Assembly (NCBI GenBank): GCA_016704655.1
Contig: JADIZR010000007.1
Span: 1 to 64,000 of the forward strand
Length of the DNA stretch: 64,000 nt
Reading direction: 5' to 3'
DNA from: Pseudomonadota bacterium
GTDB lineage: Bacteria > Pseudomonadota > Gammaproteobacteria > Steroidobacterales > Steroidobacteraceae
In this document: positions 1 to 9,321 of the stretch, in pieces
How the letters are laid out: every line of letters begins with the position of its first letter
Position numbering within the stretch: the first letter of the stretch is position 1
Made by a program: the position numbers and the translations under genes
The notes under the pieces: generated by a model
Database searches by the model: none
What the model was told of the DNA's origin: nothing
Seen by the model: only the letters and a program-made list of their open reading frames with translations

Positions 1-606
1 CGATCCCGCTGACACGCTCGCCATCAGGCGCGGCCCGGACTCAACCAGGTGCAGAGTCAGGTTGGCGCGTGACCGGTAACGTCGCAGTATTTCGCCGAGG
101 ACCTCGACGCCCTCGAAGCCACCCCCGACGATGACGATCGATCGCGGCGCCCGGCCCTTCATCAGCGCCGCCAGTCGGCGCCCGATCGCGCTGCATTGCT
201 CGACGTTCTTGAATGGCATCGCGTGACGTTCCGCGCCTCGCACGCCGAAAGTCTCGTTGATGCCGCCCACGGCGACGACGCAATAATCAAAGGTGTGGAC
301 CTTGCCTGTCGCTGTCGACAGCGTGCCGTGCCTGGCGTCGATGGCGGCGACGGCAGCGCGTACGAAACGGTGCCCCGCTGCAGCGACGAGTCGCTTGCGT
401 GGCAACCTCAGGTCGGCTGGCCGCTTGGCGCCGGAGACCAGTTCGTGGATGTTGGGCAGCCACTCGAACCACGGCGCTGGATCGAACACCGTCACGTCGA
501 ACTCGGGACCGAGACGCTGGGCCGCCCGCAGTCCTGCAAAACTGGCGCCGACGATGGCCACGCGCGGACGCTGCGACAGCGAGTTCTTGCGACGGCGTAC
601 AGTCAT
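1..606 (-). CDS. NAD(P)/FAD-dependent oxidoreductase, NDH-2-like (partial, runs off left edge)
   Basis: Open frame of 202 codons from an ATG at 606 running off the left edge without a stop, so only the N-terminal half is present. It begins MTVRRRKNS, then an FAD-binding dinucleotide motif VAIVGASFAGLRAA (about residues 14-27). A second, NAD(P)-binding motif IVIVGGGFEG lies near residue 155. Two glycine-rich Rossmann motifs in this order are typical of type II NADH dehydrogenases and related single-subunit quinone reductases, which pass electrons from NAD(P)H to quinone at the inner membrane. Substrate cannot be told without the C-terminal half; sulfide:quinone reductase or FSP1-like enzymes are alternatives. 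It diverges from the DUF502 gene with a 69-bp gap. Confidence 0.8.
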   Translation of the reverse strand, partial: MTVRRRKNSLSQRPRVAIVGASFAGLRAAQRLGPEFDVTVFDPAPWFEWLPNIHELVSGAKRPADLRLPRKRLVAAAGHRFVRAAVAAIDARHGTLSTATGKVHTFDYCVVAVGGINETFGVRGAERHAMPFKNVEQCSAIGRRLAALMKGRAPRSIVIVGGGFEGVEVLGEILRRYRSRANLTLHLVESGPRLMASVSAGS

Positions 607-675
607 GGACAGGCTTCGAGGTCGAGGGCAGGGAGTCGCAGTGTAGACTGGAACTTCATTGCCAACGGAGCTGCC

Positions 676-1287
676 GTGAACACGATCAAAGCGTTCCTCA
701 AGGCGACCCTTGTGGGCGGCCTGATGTTTCTCGTGCCGGTCGTGCTGGTCGTGCTCGTGCTGCGGCACGCGCTGCAGTTGGCCGCCAAGCTCGCAGTACC
801 GCTCGCTGACGTGCTGCCGGTCAGTCACGTGGGCGGTGTTGGCGTCGTCACGCTCGTCGCGGTCGCGATCCTGCTCGTCATCGCGTTCCTCGCGGGGCTA
901 TTGGCGCGAACAGGTCCGGGGCGCCGCGTCACGCACTGGTTCGAGGAATCGCTCCTGGGCGGCCTGCCGCAATACCGCATGGTGAAGTCGCTGGCCGACG
1001 GCCTGACCCAGCTCGAGACCGGCGGGGACATGCAGCCGGTGCTGATGCGCGGCGACGAAGGGTGGATGCTCGGTTACCAGATGGAAGAGCTGCCGGACGG
1101 CTGGCGCGTCATTTTCCTGCCGGCGTCGCCGACGCCGATGTCGGGCAACGTAATTTATGTCGAGGCGTCACGCGTGCAGCCCCTCGACCTCTCGATGCGC
1201 GAAGCCATGCTACTGGTCAAGCGGCTCGGCATTGGTTCGGCAGAAAAATTGCGCAGCACGAACCTCGGCAACAGCACCTCGAGCTGA
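676..1287 (+). CDS. DUF502 family integral membrane protein
   Basis: 203 residues. The GTG start at 676 was chosen over longer in-frame options because GGAG lies five bases upstream and the protein then begins VNTIKAFLKATLVGG, the usual start of the family. Two hydrophobic segments (about residues 8-30 and 53-75) are followed by a soluble domain with the family-typical LPQYRMVKSLADGL and PTPMSGNVIYV stretches. DUF502 proteins are inner-membrane proteins of unknown biochemical role. The stop codon directly abuts the stop of the convergent octaheme cytochrome gene. Confidence 0.88.
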   Translation: MNTIKAFLKATLVGGLMFLVPVVLVVLVLRHALQLAAKLAVPLADVLPVSHVGGVGVVTLVAVAILLVIAFLAGLLARTGPGRRVTHWFEESLLGGLPQYRMVKSLADGLTQLETGGDMQPVLMRGDEGWMLGYQMEELPDGWRVIFLPASPTPMSGNVIYVEASRVQPLDLSMREAMLLVKRLGIGSAEKLRSTNLGNSTSS

Positions 1288-3604
1288 TCAGGGCGGTTGC
1301 TCGCCGAGCGCCTGGGCTGCCAGCACCCGCACCTGCGGGTCGGCGGATAGGCGGCCACGAGCCTGCGGGCCGTCGCCTGCGCATCCGAGCGCTTGCCCGA
1401 CTCGAGTTGGAACGACGTCAGCGCCATCAGCAGGTCGCGATCGTAAGGCCAGCGCTGGTGGCTTGCTGCAGGCGGCGGATCGATTCCTCCGCCTGCCCCG
1501 TCGAATGCAGCGCCACCGCGTAAACGTATGTGTAGCGCGCAGTCGCCGGATCGAGTTCGACCGCACGCCGCAGCGACGACAGCGCGAGTTCCGTCTGCCG
1601 CAGTCGCACACGCGCGAGACCCAGCGCGTGGTGCAGCGTGGCGCTCGCAGGCACGTGTTGCAGTCCCTGTTGCAGCATGTCGGCGGCTTCCTGATCACGG
1701 CCCTGCACACGCAGCGCGTCTGCCGCATTGACGTAAGCCGGCACGAACTCCGGGTCGAGCCGGACTGCCGCAGCGAACTGCTCCTGGGCGTCGCCGGTCT
1801 CGCCCAATGTCGCCCGGACCCCCCCGAGCGCAACGCGGGACTCCGGCCGATCCGCGTTGTACTGCAGGGTGGCGACGTACTCCTGCAACGCGGTATCCCA
1901 GTGTGTTTGCAGTTCTTGCGGCAGCCGGTCCTGGCCGCCCGCCAGCGACCGCGCCGCCTCGATGCGAACGGCGCGCGTGGCATCGCCGAGCAGCGGCCCA
2001 AGAACCGCGGCGCGCGCTTCGGCGGGCATCACGTCGGCCAGCTGCACCGTTGCCAGTCGCACCAGCGGACTGGCGTCCTGCGACATGCGCTGCGCGAAGT
2101 CGCGCGTGAACTGGCCGCTGCCGGCGAGTCGCGCGAGCGCAGAGGCACGCACGATGGCGGGTTGCGCCGTGTCGCCAGCGACACCAGCGAGCCGATCCAG
2201 TGCGGACGGTTCGCCACCTTCTGCTGCGTGAAAGACCGACGCGAACGTCTGGTAGCCCGTGGCGTCGCGGCCGAGCCAGTCGTGCACCGCTTTGGCCGCC
2301 CACTTCACATCGTGGTCGGTGTGGCACGCATTGCAGGCATTCGGCACGCCGAGCGCCACGCTTTCATCGGGTCGTGGCACACGCATGCTGTGATCGCGCC
2401 GCGAATCGACCACCATGTACGTGGTCTGCGGCATGTGGCAGTTGACGCACTGCGCGCCCGCGGTGCCCGGCTCGTGACGATGGTGCGCGGCCACGTCGTA
2501 CTTCTGGGCATCGTGACACTGCGCACAGACTGCATTACCGGGGGCTCGCAGCTTCTGCGTGTGCGGATCGTGGCAGTCGCTGCAGGTGACGCCGGCCGCG
2601 TGCATGCGGCTCTGCAGCCACGAGCCCCAGATGAACACCTCGTCCTGCTGCTGGCCATCGACGTGGTACAGCGCGGGCGTCAGCAGTGTAGGCAGGTAGT
2701 GATCGAGGAACGGACGCCCAGGCTCGTACCCTTCGGCGATCTGCGCACGACGCGCATGACATTGGGCACAAACCTCGATTTCGCGCTCGGTCTGGCGCGG
2801 CTTGCTGCGCACGGGCTTTCCAGCCTCGTCGCGGACCCATGCCACGCCACGCCGCTCGTCGAGCTGCACGGTCAGCCCCTTGCCCGGCTCGTTGCCTTTG
2901 CGCTGGGCCCACTGCAGGTGTGCCGAGCCGGGCCCGTGACACGCTTCGCAACCCACCGCGATTTCGGCGTAAGTCGTCTTGAACGAATCTGCCGTGGCGT
3001 CGTAGCCCTTGCTCACCTGGGTCGAGTGGCAGTCGGCGCACATGAAGTTCCAGTTCTGCGACCGACGCGTCCAGTGGAGTTCGTCCGTGTGGTCGATCTG
3101 CTCGTCGGGATACTGGCGGAACCAGCGCTGGCCACCGTGTTCGCGCGGCCGCGCATCCCAGGTCACGGCGGCGGCCTGCAGGCGCCCGCCGGGCAGTTCG
3201 ACCAGGTACTGCTGCAGAGGCGCGATGCCGAACGTGTACTTGACCTCGAAGTCCGCGAGCTGGCCGTCGGGTCCGTCCGTACGGATGAAATACTTGTCGT
3301 CGCGACGGAAGAAGCTGGTCTGGACGCCCTGGAAGCTGTAGGTCGCGTCGTTGAAGTTTCCCAGCACGGCCTGCTCGGTGGCGTGCTGCATGGCGACGGC
3401 GTGCTGCGAGGACTGCCAGGCTTTCGATTCGGCCGCGTGACATTGCGCGCAGGACTGCGAGCCGACGTAGGCAGCCGCGGCGGCGACTGTCTCGCTTACT
3501 GCCGTCGCCGCGGGCACGCCTGGCTGGCGCCCGGCGAGGAAATGCCAGGCAGCCAGGGCGAGCATCGCAATGCCCGCCAGCACGCTGATCCGCAACACGG
3601 TCAT
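1288..3604 (-). CDS. octaheme c-type cytochrome with C-terminal HEAT-like and TPR repeats (two apparent frameshifts near the 3' end)
   Basis: Starts at ATG 3604 (MTVLRIS) with a signal anchor, then eight CXXCH heme motifs (CAQCH first near residue 52, then CADCH, CEACH, CAQCH, CSDCH, CAQCH, CVNCH, CNACH). The rest is alpha-helical: HEAT-like repeats, then TPRs (for example AAVRLDPEFVPAYVNAADAL). Exported multiheme/TPR proteins of this type are thought to be periplasmic electron carriers; substrate unknown. The raw frame stops at 1427, but the neighbouring frames carry the expected continuation (HQRWPYDRDLLMALTSFQ, then DPQVRVLAAQALGEQPP). Restoring one base at the GG of 1460-1461 and one near 1344-1345 gives a 772-residue protein ending exactly against the DUF502 stop, so consensus error is more likely than decay. 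The alkylsulfatase lies 31 bp upstream on the same strand. Confidence 0.85.
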
Positions 3605-3635
3605 CCCGCTCGATCCATTTGCAAAGACTTCGGGC

Positions 3636-5694
3636 TCAGGGTGCTGGCGGGGCCGGGACGAACGCTTTCGTTCCAGGCATGATCTCGAAATACTGATCGA
3701 ACTCGCCAAGGCTCCCCATCAGTTGCTTCAGCACGTCCGCATTGCCGGCCAGGCTGGCCCGGCCGGCGGCGGCCTGGGAGGCGAATGTCGCTTTGCGCAT
3801 CATGATCGGCTCGAGGTCCGCGCGGTTGATCGTGATGGTGAGGTCCGCGTCCTGCGCCTGGTACCCCTGGATGTTCGTCAGCGTCGCATGGCTGAGTTCG
3901 AGCACATGCTGTTCACCGTTGTCGGGCGTCACGAGGTTGATCCTGAAGGCCAGCCCGTCCGCCTTGCGGCTGTCGAGCAGGATACCCAGGTAGTCGAGCC
4001 ACAGTTCCGTCGTCATGGCGCGCACGGTGTCCGGCGAAGCCGACTGCGGCAGCAGGCCGCTCGGGATGCCCGACCGCAGTTCATGCGCAGCGGCGAGGAA
4101 GCTGTTGCGCAGGCTCGAGCTTTCCTTCTGGTAGCCCACCTGTTCGAAAGCGTCGGCGAGCAGGTTCCTGGCGGCCTGGTTTGGCGGGCTGCGCGAACAC
4201 GAGCTTGTTCAGCAGCTCGATCGCCAGCCGATACTCGCCGGCCGCGTACAGTTCGCGGGATCGCGCGACGATCTTGTCGGCACCTCCCATCATTTCGACG
4301 TACAGCGGCGCGGAATCCCGCGGCGAGGTCGGCACGAGCGTGGCCGGATTGCCGTCCCAGTAACCGAGGTAGCGATTGATGACCGCACGGCTGTTGTGTT
4401 CTTCCGACCCGTGGTAACTGCGCGCTGCCCAATCCTGCTGCAGGCTGGCGGGCAGGCGGTAAACATTCTGGATCTCGTTGATCGTCACGCCCTGGTTCGC
4501 GAAGTGCAGCACGTCGTTGTTCAGGTTCGCGTACGCGTCGCGCTGTGTGCGCATGACTTCCTGGATGCGGGCGTTGCCCCAGCGGGGCCAGGTGTGCGCT
4601 GCAAACATCACCTCGGCCTGCGGGCCGAAGCGGTACAGGGCCGCGTTGATGTATTTCGACCATTGCAGCGCATCGCGGACGAGCGCTCCGCGCAGCGTGT
4701 AGATGTTGTGGATCGTGGCCGTGATGTTCTCCGCGGCCCAGAACGCCTTGAACTGCGGGAACCAGGTATTCATTTCGGCCGGCGCTTCGGTGCCCGGCGT
4801 GTTCTGGAACACCATCGTCACGCCATCGACGACGATTTCCTCTATGTCTTTGGCTACGAGCCGCGTAGGTGCGATCAGGCCCGTGGTACCCGAGGAGGCC
4901 CGCTTGCCGATGGCCTGGTCGACATGGCCGAACGGACTGGACGGCAGCAGCATGCCGTACTGGTACATCGCACGACGGATCATCGCGTTGCCGGCGTAGA
5001 CATTCTCCGAGATGGCCGCCTCCATGAAGCCGACGGGCGCGATGACCTGCACCTTGCCCGCCTTGACGTCGGCCTCTTCGATCACGCCGCGCACACCGCC
5101 GAAATGGTCGATGTGCGAGTGCGAGTAAACGACTGCCACGACGGGACGGGCGCCAAGTTGCTCATTGGCAAATGCGAGCGCCGCGGCGGCAGTTTCCTGC
5201 GAGACGAGCGGATCGAAGACGATCCAGCCGGAATCGCCCTTGACGAGGGTGATGTTGGAGAGGTCGAAGCCGCGCACCTGCCAGATTCGGCCGGGCACGA
5301 CTTCAAAGAGTCCGTACTGCGCATTGAGCACGGCCTGCCGCTGCAGCGACGGGTGGATGCTGTCGAAGTCCTCCTTTGTGTCGAGGAACGCGTAGCGGCC
5401 GAAATTCCAGGCTGGTGTGCCTCGCGCGGTCTTGATTTCGGTGTACGTGGGCGCCGCGACGAACCCTCGCTTCGACTCCTCGAAGTCCCGCTTGTCCTCG
5501 AACGGCAGCGACGATCGCGCCATGCGCTGCAACGCCACCGTCGCCTGCGAGGGCGGCTGTGCCTGCGGGTGAACGTGTGCGCTGGGCACAGGATTTCCCA
5601 CCGCCCCAGTGTCACGGGCTCCCGCATTCAGTGGAGCGCACGCGCCCCAGACTGTGAGTACCAGCAAAGTCTTGAGACTGTCGAATCCAGCCAT
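3636..5694 (-). CDS. linear primary-alkylsulfatase, metallo-beta-lactamase fold (SdsA/BDS1 type; one frameshift)
   Basis: Hydrolyses primary alkyl sulfates such as dodecyl sulfate to alcohol and sulfate, usually in the periplasm. ATG 5694 is preferred over GTG 5706 because GGAGAG lies four bases upstream. The N-terminus is hydrophobic (signal peptide). The metal-binding motif SHSHIDHFGG is followed by NTPGTEAPAEMNTWFP and AAHTWPRWGN, both characteristic of the family, then the dimerisation domain and a C-terminal SCP2-like domain. The frame breaks at the TTT of 4180-4182: reading one base less gives ANQAARNLLADAFEQVGYQ and a 685-residue protein, normal for the family. The break is therefore probably a one-base homopolymer error. 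A porin remnant and an arylsulfatase lie upstream, suggesting a sulfate-ester scavenging cluster. Confidence 0.9.
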
Positions 5695-5754
5695 GCCACT
5701 CTCCACTGCAGCGTTCTCCGCGGGCGACGCGCCGCGCGGCGTCCGGTCACTGTG

Positions 5755-5937
5755 TCAATAAATCCACTGCAGGCGCGTCAGCAAGGTCCTGGTGTTGCCG
5801 GTGACGCCGAAGCGGTCGAGGTCGATGTTGCCGTAGCCGATGCTCGCCTTCCAGCGTTTGTTGGCCCACCAGTTCACACCGGTCCACCAGCCATCCATGG
5901 TGCCACCGCGACCAGTGCCTGACGCATCGAAGGCTCC
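5755..5937 (-). pseudogene. C-terminal remnant of a phosphate-selective-type (OprO/OprP-like) porin
   Basis: The frame ending at the TGA of 5755-5757 reads GTMDGWWTGVNWWANKRW, SIGYGNIDLDRFGVTGNT and RTLLTRLQWIY. This is the last beta-strands of an OprO/OprP-family porin, ending in the aromatic residue typical of outer-membrane barrels. Upstream the frame is open only to about 5961, with no start and no further porin sequence, so some 85-90% of the gene is missing. Porins of this family often neighbour sulfatase genes. Whether this is a true deletion or an assembly join cannot be told here. Confidence 0.75.
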
Positions 5938-6068
5938 CCTCGTTGCGCGTTCTCGGCCTTGTCAGAAAGAAGCCACGGCGCACCGCCCGGGAATCCGCCT
6001 GCGGGGGTGGGAATGCAGGCGGCTCCCGCGCGGGCGCCGTGGAATTTCTGGTCCTGGCGGCGATTGGC

Positions 6069-7619
6069 CTACTGTTTCGAGCCCTGCGTCACCGCCTCCA
6101 TCACGCGGTCGAGGTTGAAGCTACCCGGCTTCTGCCGCGGTGGAAACTCCCTGAAGCTCTGCAGCCACTGGCCGACGTACGCACCGGCCGGCGCGATGGC
6201 GAACATGCGCTCCATGTACCAGCGCTGGTACCCCATCGCGTTCTCTTCCTCGGCGCGCTCGAACGGGTCCATGCGCAGATTCGTAAGCTTCGGCGCCCGC
6301 AGCTCGACGAACGGTTCCTGCCAGACCTTGAGACCCTCGGCCTGCTGCTCGAGGAAGGTCACCTTCAGGTCCTCGTATCGCAGCGCCGCGACGCTGCCGT
6401 CGTCGGTCCAGTAAATGAACTCCTTGCGCGGCCACTCCGCCTGGCCCCTGAGCGCCGGCCCCAGATCGTAACCGTCGAGATGGACCTTGTAGGTCGTCGC
6501 ACCGATCTTGCGACCCTTGAGCAGGTCGGCCGTGACGTCGGTGTCGCCCGCTGCGGCCAGGAACGTCGTCAGCATGTCTTCATGGGCACCGATCTCGTTG
6601 ATCACAGTGCCCGGCTTGATGACGCCAGGCCACTTGATCATGGTCGGCACACGGTAGCCGCCTTCCCACTGCGTGTTCTTCTCGCCGCGGAACATGGTCG
6701 TACCACCGTCAGGCCAGGTGAAGGTCTCGGCGCCGTTGTCGGTCGAGTACATGACGATGGTGTTTTGCTCGAGCCCCAGTTCCCTGAGCTTGGCGAGCAC
6801 CTGCCCGACGTGGCCGTCGTGCTCGACCATGCCGTCGGCATAGATGCCAAGACCGGTCTTGCCCGCGGCCTCCGCGTGCAGGTGGGTGAAAATGTGCATG
6901 CGCGTGGAGTTCCACCACAGGAAGAACGGCTTGCGCGACTGCGCTGCACGTTCCATGAAGTCGAGCGCCTTTGCCGTCACTTCGCGGTCGATCGTCTCCA
7001 TGCGCTTTCTGGTCAGCGGACCGGTGTCGGTGATCCGGCCGTCGGCAAAACTGTGGATGACGCCACGCGGCCCGAACTTCTTCTTGAACTCGGGGTTCTT
7101 CGGGTAGTCGACGTTCTCGGGTTCTTCTTCGGCGTTGAGATGGTAGAGGTTGCCGAAGAACTCATCGAAACCGTGTGCGGTCGGCAACATCGAGTCGCGG
7201 TCGCCGAAGTGATTCTTGCCGAACTGCCCGGTGACGTAACCCTGCGCCCTGAGCAGCGTGGCGATGGTCGGGTCGGCCGCCATCATGCCTTCCGGCGCGC
7301 CCGGTAGGCCCACCTTGGTGAGACCGGTGCGGATCGGCGACTGGCCCGTGATGAATGCCGCGCGACCGGCGGTGCAGCTCTGCTGGCCGTACCAGTCGGT
7401 GAACAGCGCGCCTTCGCTGGCGATGCTGTCGATGTTGGGTGTCTTGTAACCCATCATGCCGCGGTTGTACGCGCTGATGTTGAAGCCGCCGATGTCGTCA
7501 CCCCAGATGACGAGGATGTTGGGCTTCTGCGTCTGCGTCTGCGCCTGGGCGGTTCCGCCCAGCACGCCCAGCACCGCGAACAGCGCGGCGCCGAAAACTC
7601 CTGCGAATTTCTTTTGCAT
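6069..7619 (-). CDS. arylsulfatase (formylglycine-dependent, alkaline-phosphatase superfamily)
   Basis: 516 residues. ATG 7619 was chosen because it starts a signal peptide (MQKKFAGVFGAALFAVLG ending ...AQA) and has GGTGGGGA upstream. It hydrolyses sulfate esters, here probably in the periplasm. Metal ligands are seen in WGDDIGGFN (residues 39-47). The site converted to formylglycine is C82 in CTAGRAAFITGQ, so this is a C-x-A-x-R variant rather than the commoner C-x-P-x-R. GKNHFGD and TDNGAE complete the active-site set. The stop is TAG. The divergent LysR gene shares its 148-bp promoter region and is the likely regulator. Exact substrate unknown. Confidence 0.93.
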   Translation of the reverse strand: MQKKFAGVFGAALFAVLGVLGGTAQAQTQTQKPNILVIWGDDIGGFNISAYNRGMMGYKTPNIDSIASEGALFTDWYGQQSCTAGRAAFITGQSPIRTGLTKVGLPGAPEGMMAADPTIATLLRAQGYVTGQFGKNHFGDRDSMLPTAHGFDEFFGNLYHLNAEEEPENVDYPKNPEFKKKFGPRGVIHSFADGRITDTGPLTRKRMETIDREVTAKALDFMERAAQSRKPFFLWWNSTRMHIFTHLHAEAAGKTGLGIYADGMVEHDGHVGQVLAKLRELGLEQNTIVMYSTDNGAETFTWPDGGTTMFRGEKNTQWEGGYRVPTMIKWPGVIKPGTVINEIGAHEDMLTTFLAAAGDTDVTADLLKGRKIGATTYKVHLDGYDLGPALRGQAEWPRKEFIYWTDDGSVAALRYEDLKVTFLEQQAEGLKVWQEPFVELRAPKLTNLRMDPFERAEEENAMGYQRWYMERMFAIAPAGAYVGQWLQSFREFPPRQKPGSFNLDRVMEAVTQGSKQ

Positions 7620-7742
7620 GTTGTCTGGGTCCCCACCCATCAAAGTAACTTCTGTAATAGCCGGGTACAGTATCCCGAGGCCTCGCCGGCAAGGCCGGGG
7701 CGTAACTTGGCTCAAACGGAGCCATGTGTCCAATGCATGTTT

Positions 7743-7759
7743 GATATCGATGCTATATC
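7743..7759. promoter_or_regulatory. candidate LysR operator between the arylsulfatase and its divergent LysR regulator
   Basis: Perfect inverted repeat GATAT-N7-ATATC containing a T-N11-A core, as in LysR-family binding sites. It ends eight bases before the LysR start codon and lies in the only intergenic region shared by the two divergent genes, so autoregulation plus control of the sulfatase is plausible. Confidence 0.5.
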
Positions 7760-7767
7760 CTTAACGC

Positions 7768-8811
7768 ATGGCTCTCGAGCTCCAGCAATTGCGCCAGGTG
7801 GTCGCGCTGGCCGAACACCGCAGTTTCGTGCGCGCGTCGGCCGCGCTGCACATCAGCCAGCCCGCACTCTCACGCAGCATCCAGAACCTGGAGCGCCGGT
7901 TCGGCAGCAGCCTGTTCCAGCGCTCGACGACCGGCGTCGTGCCCACCGATCTCGGCCGGTTGTACATCGAGCGAGCGCGCGACCTGCTGCGCATGGCCGA
8001 CGAACTCGAGAGTGAGGCGATCGGTCATGCGGCGATGCGCACCGGGCGGGTGGACGTCGGCGGCGGCCCGTACCCGACGGACTCGTTCCTGGGACCGGCG
8101 GTGGCGCGCTTCGTCGAGCAGTTTCCACAAGTCAGCGTACAACTGAATTCGGGCGACTGGGACGACCTCGTCCACCAGTTGCGCAGCCGGACACTGGATT
8201 TTTTCGTGGCGGAAACCAGTCTGCTGGCGCGCGAGCCGGACCTCGACGTGGTGCCGATGCCCGTGCGGCACCCCGTGTACTTCTTTGCGCGCGCCGGCCA
8301 TCCCCTGACGACGAGCGGTGCGACGATTCGGGCAGCCGACGTGATGACCTGGCCCTTCGTCACTCCTTCGCGAATCCCGCCCCGAGTGCTCGATCCCATG
8401 CTGGCTGCGCACCGCGAAGGATCGTCGCGACTGCCATCGGCACGGCCTTTTCCCGCGATCGCTTGCAATGGTCTCGCACCGGTGAAGCGCATCGTCGCGG
8501 CTTCGGATGTCGTGTCGGCTTCGATCCTGCCCTGCATCGCGGAGGACCTCGACAGCGGACGCTTCAAGTTGCTCGCCACGGAGCCGTGGATGCACCTGCA
8601 GTACGGCCTCGTCAGTCTGCGCGGTCGGCCATGGACCCAGACAGCCGATACAATGCGTGAGTTCGTGTTCGATGCCGAGCGCGACGCGACGCAGCTCGAG
8701 CGCAGGTTGCTGGAGAATCATGCCCCGCAGAGACGCGCCAGGAGCGCTCGAGCGAAGAGAGCCGTTCGCTCCAGGCACGTGGCGGGGCAGGCCCGGATCG
8801 GACGCGGCTGA
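7768..8811 (+). CDS. LysR-family transcriptional regulator
   Basis: 347 residues with an N-terminal winged helix-turn-helix (FVRASAALHISQPALSRSIQ, about residues 20-39) and a periplasmic-binding-protein-like effector domain from about residue 90. The C-terminal 30 residues are a basic, arginine-rich tail (RRARSARAKRAVRSRH) not usual in the family. It is divergent from the arylsulfatase and separated by a region with a GATAT-N7-ATATC repeat, so it probably controls sulfate-ester use. The effector is unknown; other LysR regulators of sulfur genes sense sulfate or its activated precursors. Confidence 0.92.
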   Translation: MALELQQLRQVVALAEHRSFVRASAALHISQPALSRSIQNLERRFGSSLFQRSTTGVVPTDLGRLYIERARDLLRMADELESEAIGHAAMRTGRVDVGGGPYPTDSFLGPAVARFVEQFPQVSVQLNSGDWDDLVHQLRSRTLDFFVAETSLLAREPDLDVVPMPVRHPVYFFARAGHPLTTSGATIRAADVMTWPFVTPSRIPPRVLDPMLAAHREGSSRLPSARPFPAIACNGLAPVKRIVAASDVVSASILPCIAEDLDSGRFKLLATEPWMHLQYGLVSLRGRPWTQTADTMREFVFDAERDATQLERRLLENHAPQRRARSARAKRAVRSRHVAGQARIGRG

Positions 8812-8830
8812 GCCAGTCACTGGAGCAAAC

Positions 8831-9262
8831 ATGTCCTGCCTGAAGCCCTTCCCTCGTGGCCTGCTGAGCCTGGTGCTGTTGCTTGCCGGATGCACTGCGA
8901 CGCCAGTCGTGCCCGCATCCGGCACTGGCACGGCCACCAGCAAGGTGACTGGTTCCGTAACGTACCGTGAGCGCATCGCGCTGCCGCCGTCGGCAGTAGT
9001 CACCGTGAAGCTGGTCGATGTTTCACTGGCTGATGCACCTGCCGTGCTGATCGCCGAACAGGTCATCGCCACGGCGGGACGACAGGTCTCGTTCGAATTC
9101 GCACTCGCGTACGACGCGTCGCGTATCCAGCCCTCCCATACCTACGCCGTGCAGGTGCGCATCGAGGATGGCGGCAAACTGTTATTCATCAGCGACACAG
9201 TGAACCGCGTCATCACGCGGGACGCGCCCACCCAGCTGGACATTGTCGTGCGACGGATCTGA
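8831..9262 (+). CDS. YbaY-family lipoprotein
   Basis: 143 residues with a short signal sequence ending in the lipobox LLAGC, so the mature protein is lipid-anchored at a cysteine near residue 21. The remainder resembles the YbaY/YscW-type domain: TGSVTYRERIALPPSAVVTV followed by LVDVSLADAPAVLIAEQ and a closing set of predicted beta-strands. Members are small envelope lipoproteins of poorly known function. It starts 20 bp after the LysR gene on the same strand. Confidence 0.8.
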   Translation: MSCLKPFPRGLLSLVLLLAGCTATPVVPASGTGTATSKVTGSVTYRERIALPPSAVVTVKLVDVSLADAPAVLIAEQVIATAGRQVSFEFALAYDASRIQPSHTYAVQVRIEDGGKLLFISDTVNRVITRDAPTQLDIVVRRI

Positions 9263-9321
9263 GACTGCGGACTGACGACGTCGCAGGCGCGACAGCGGCT
9301 GATCGCGAGAGCAGCGTCCGT

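Noticed and set aside
1157..3682. 841-codon open frame on the + strand opposite the octaheme cytochrome
   Set aside because: Arginine-, His- and Val-rich shadow of a GC-rich gene; the opposite strand has eight heme motifs and family-like TPRs.
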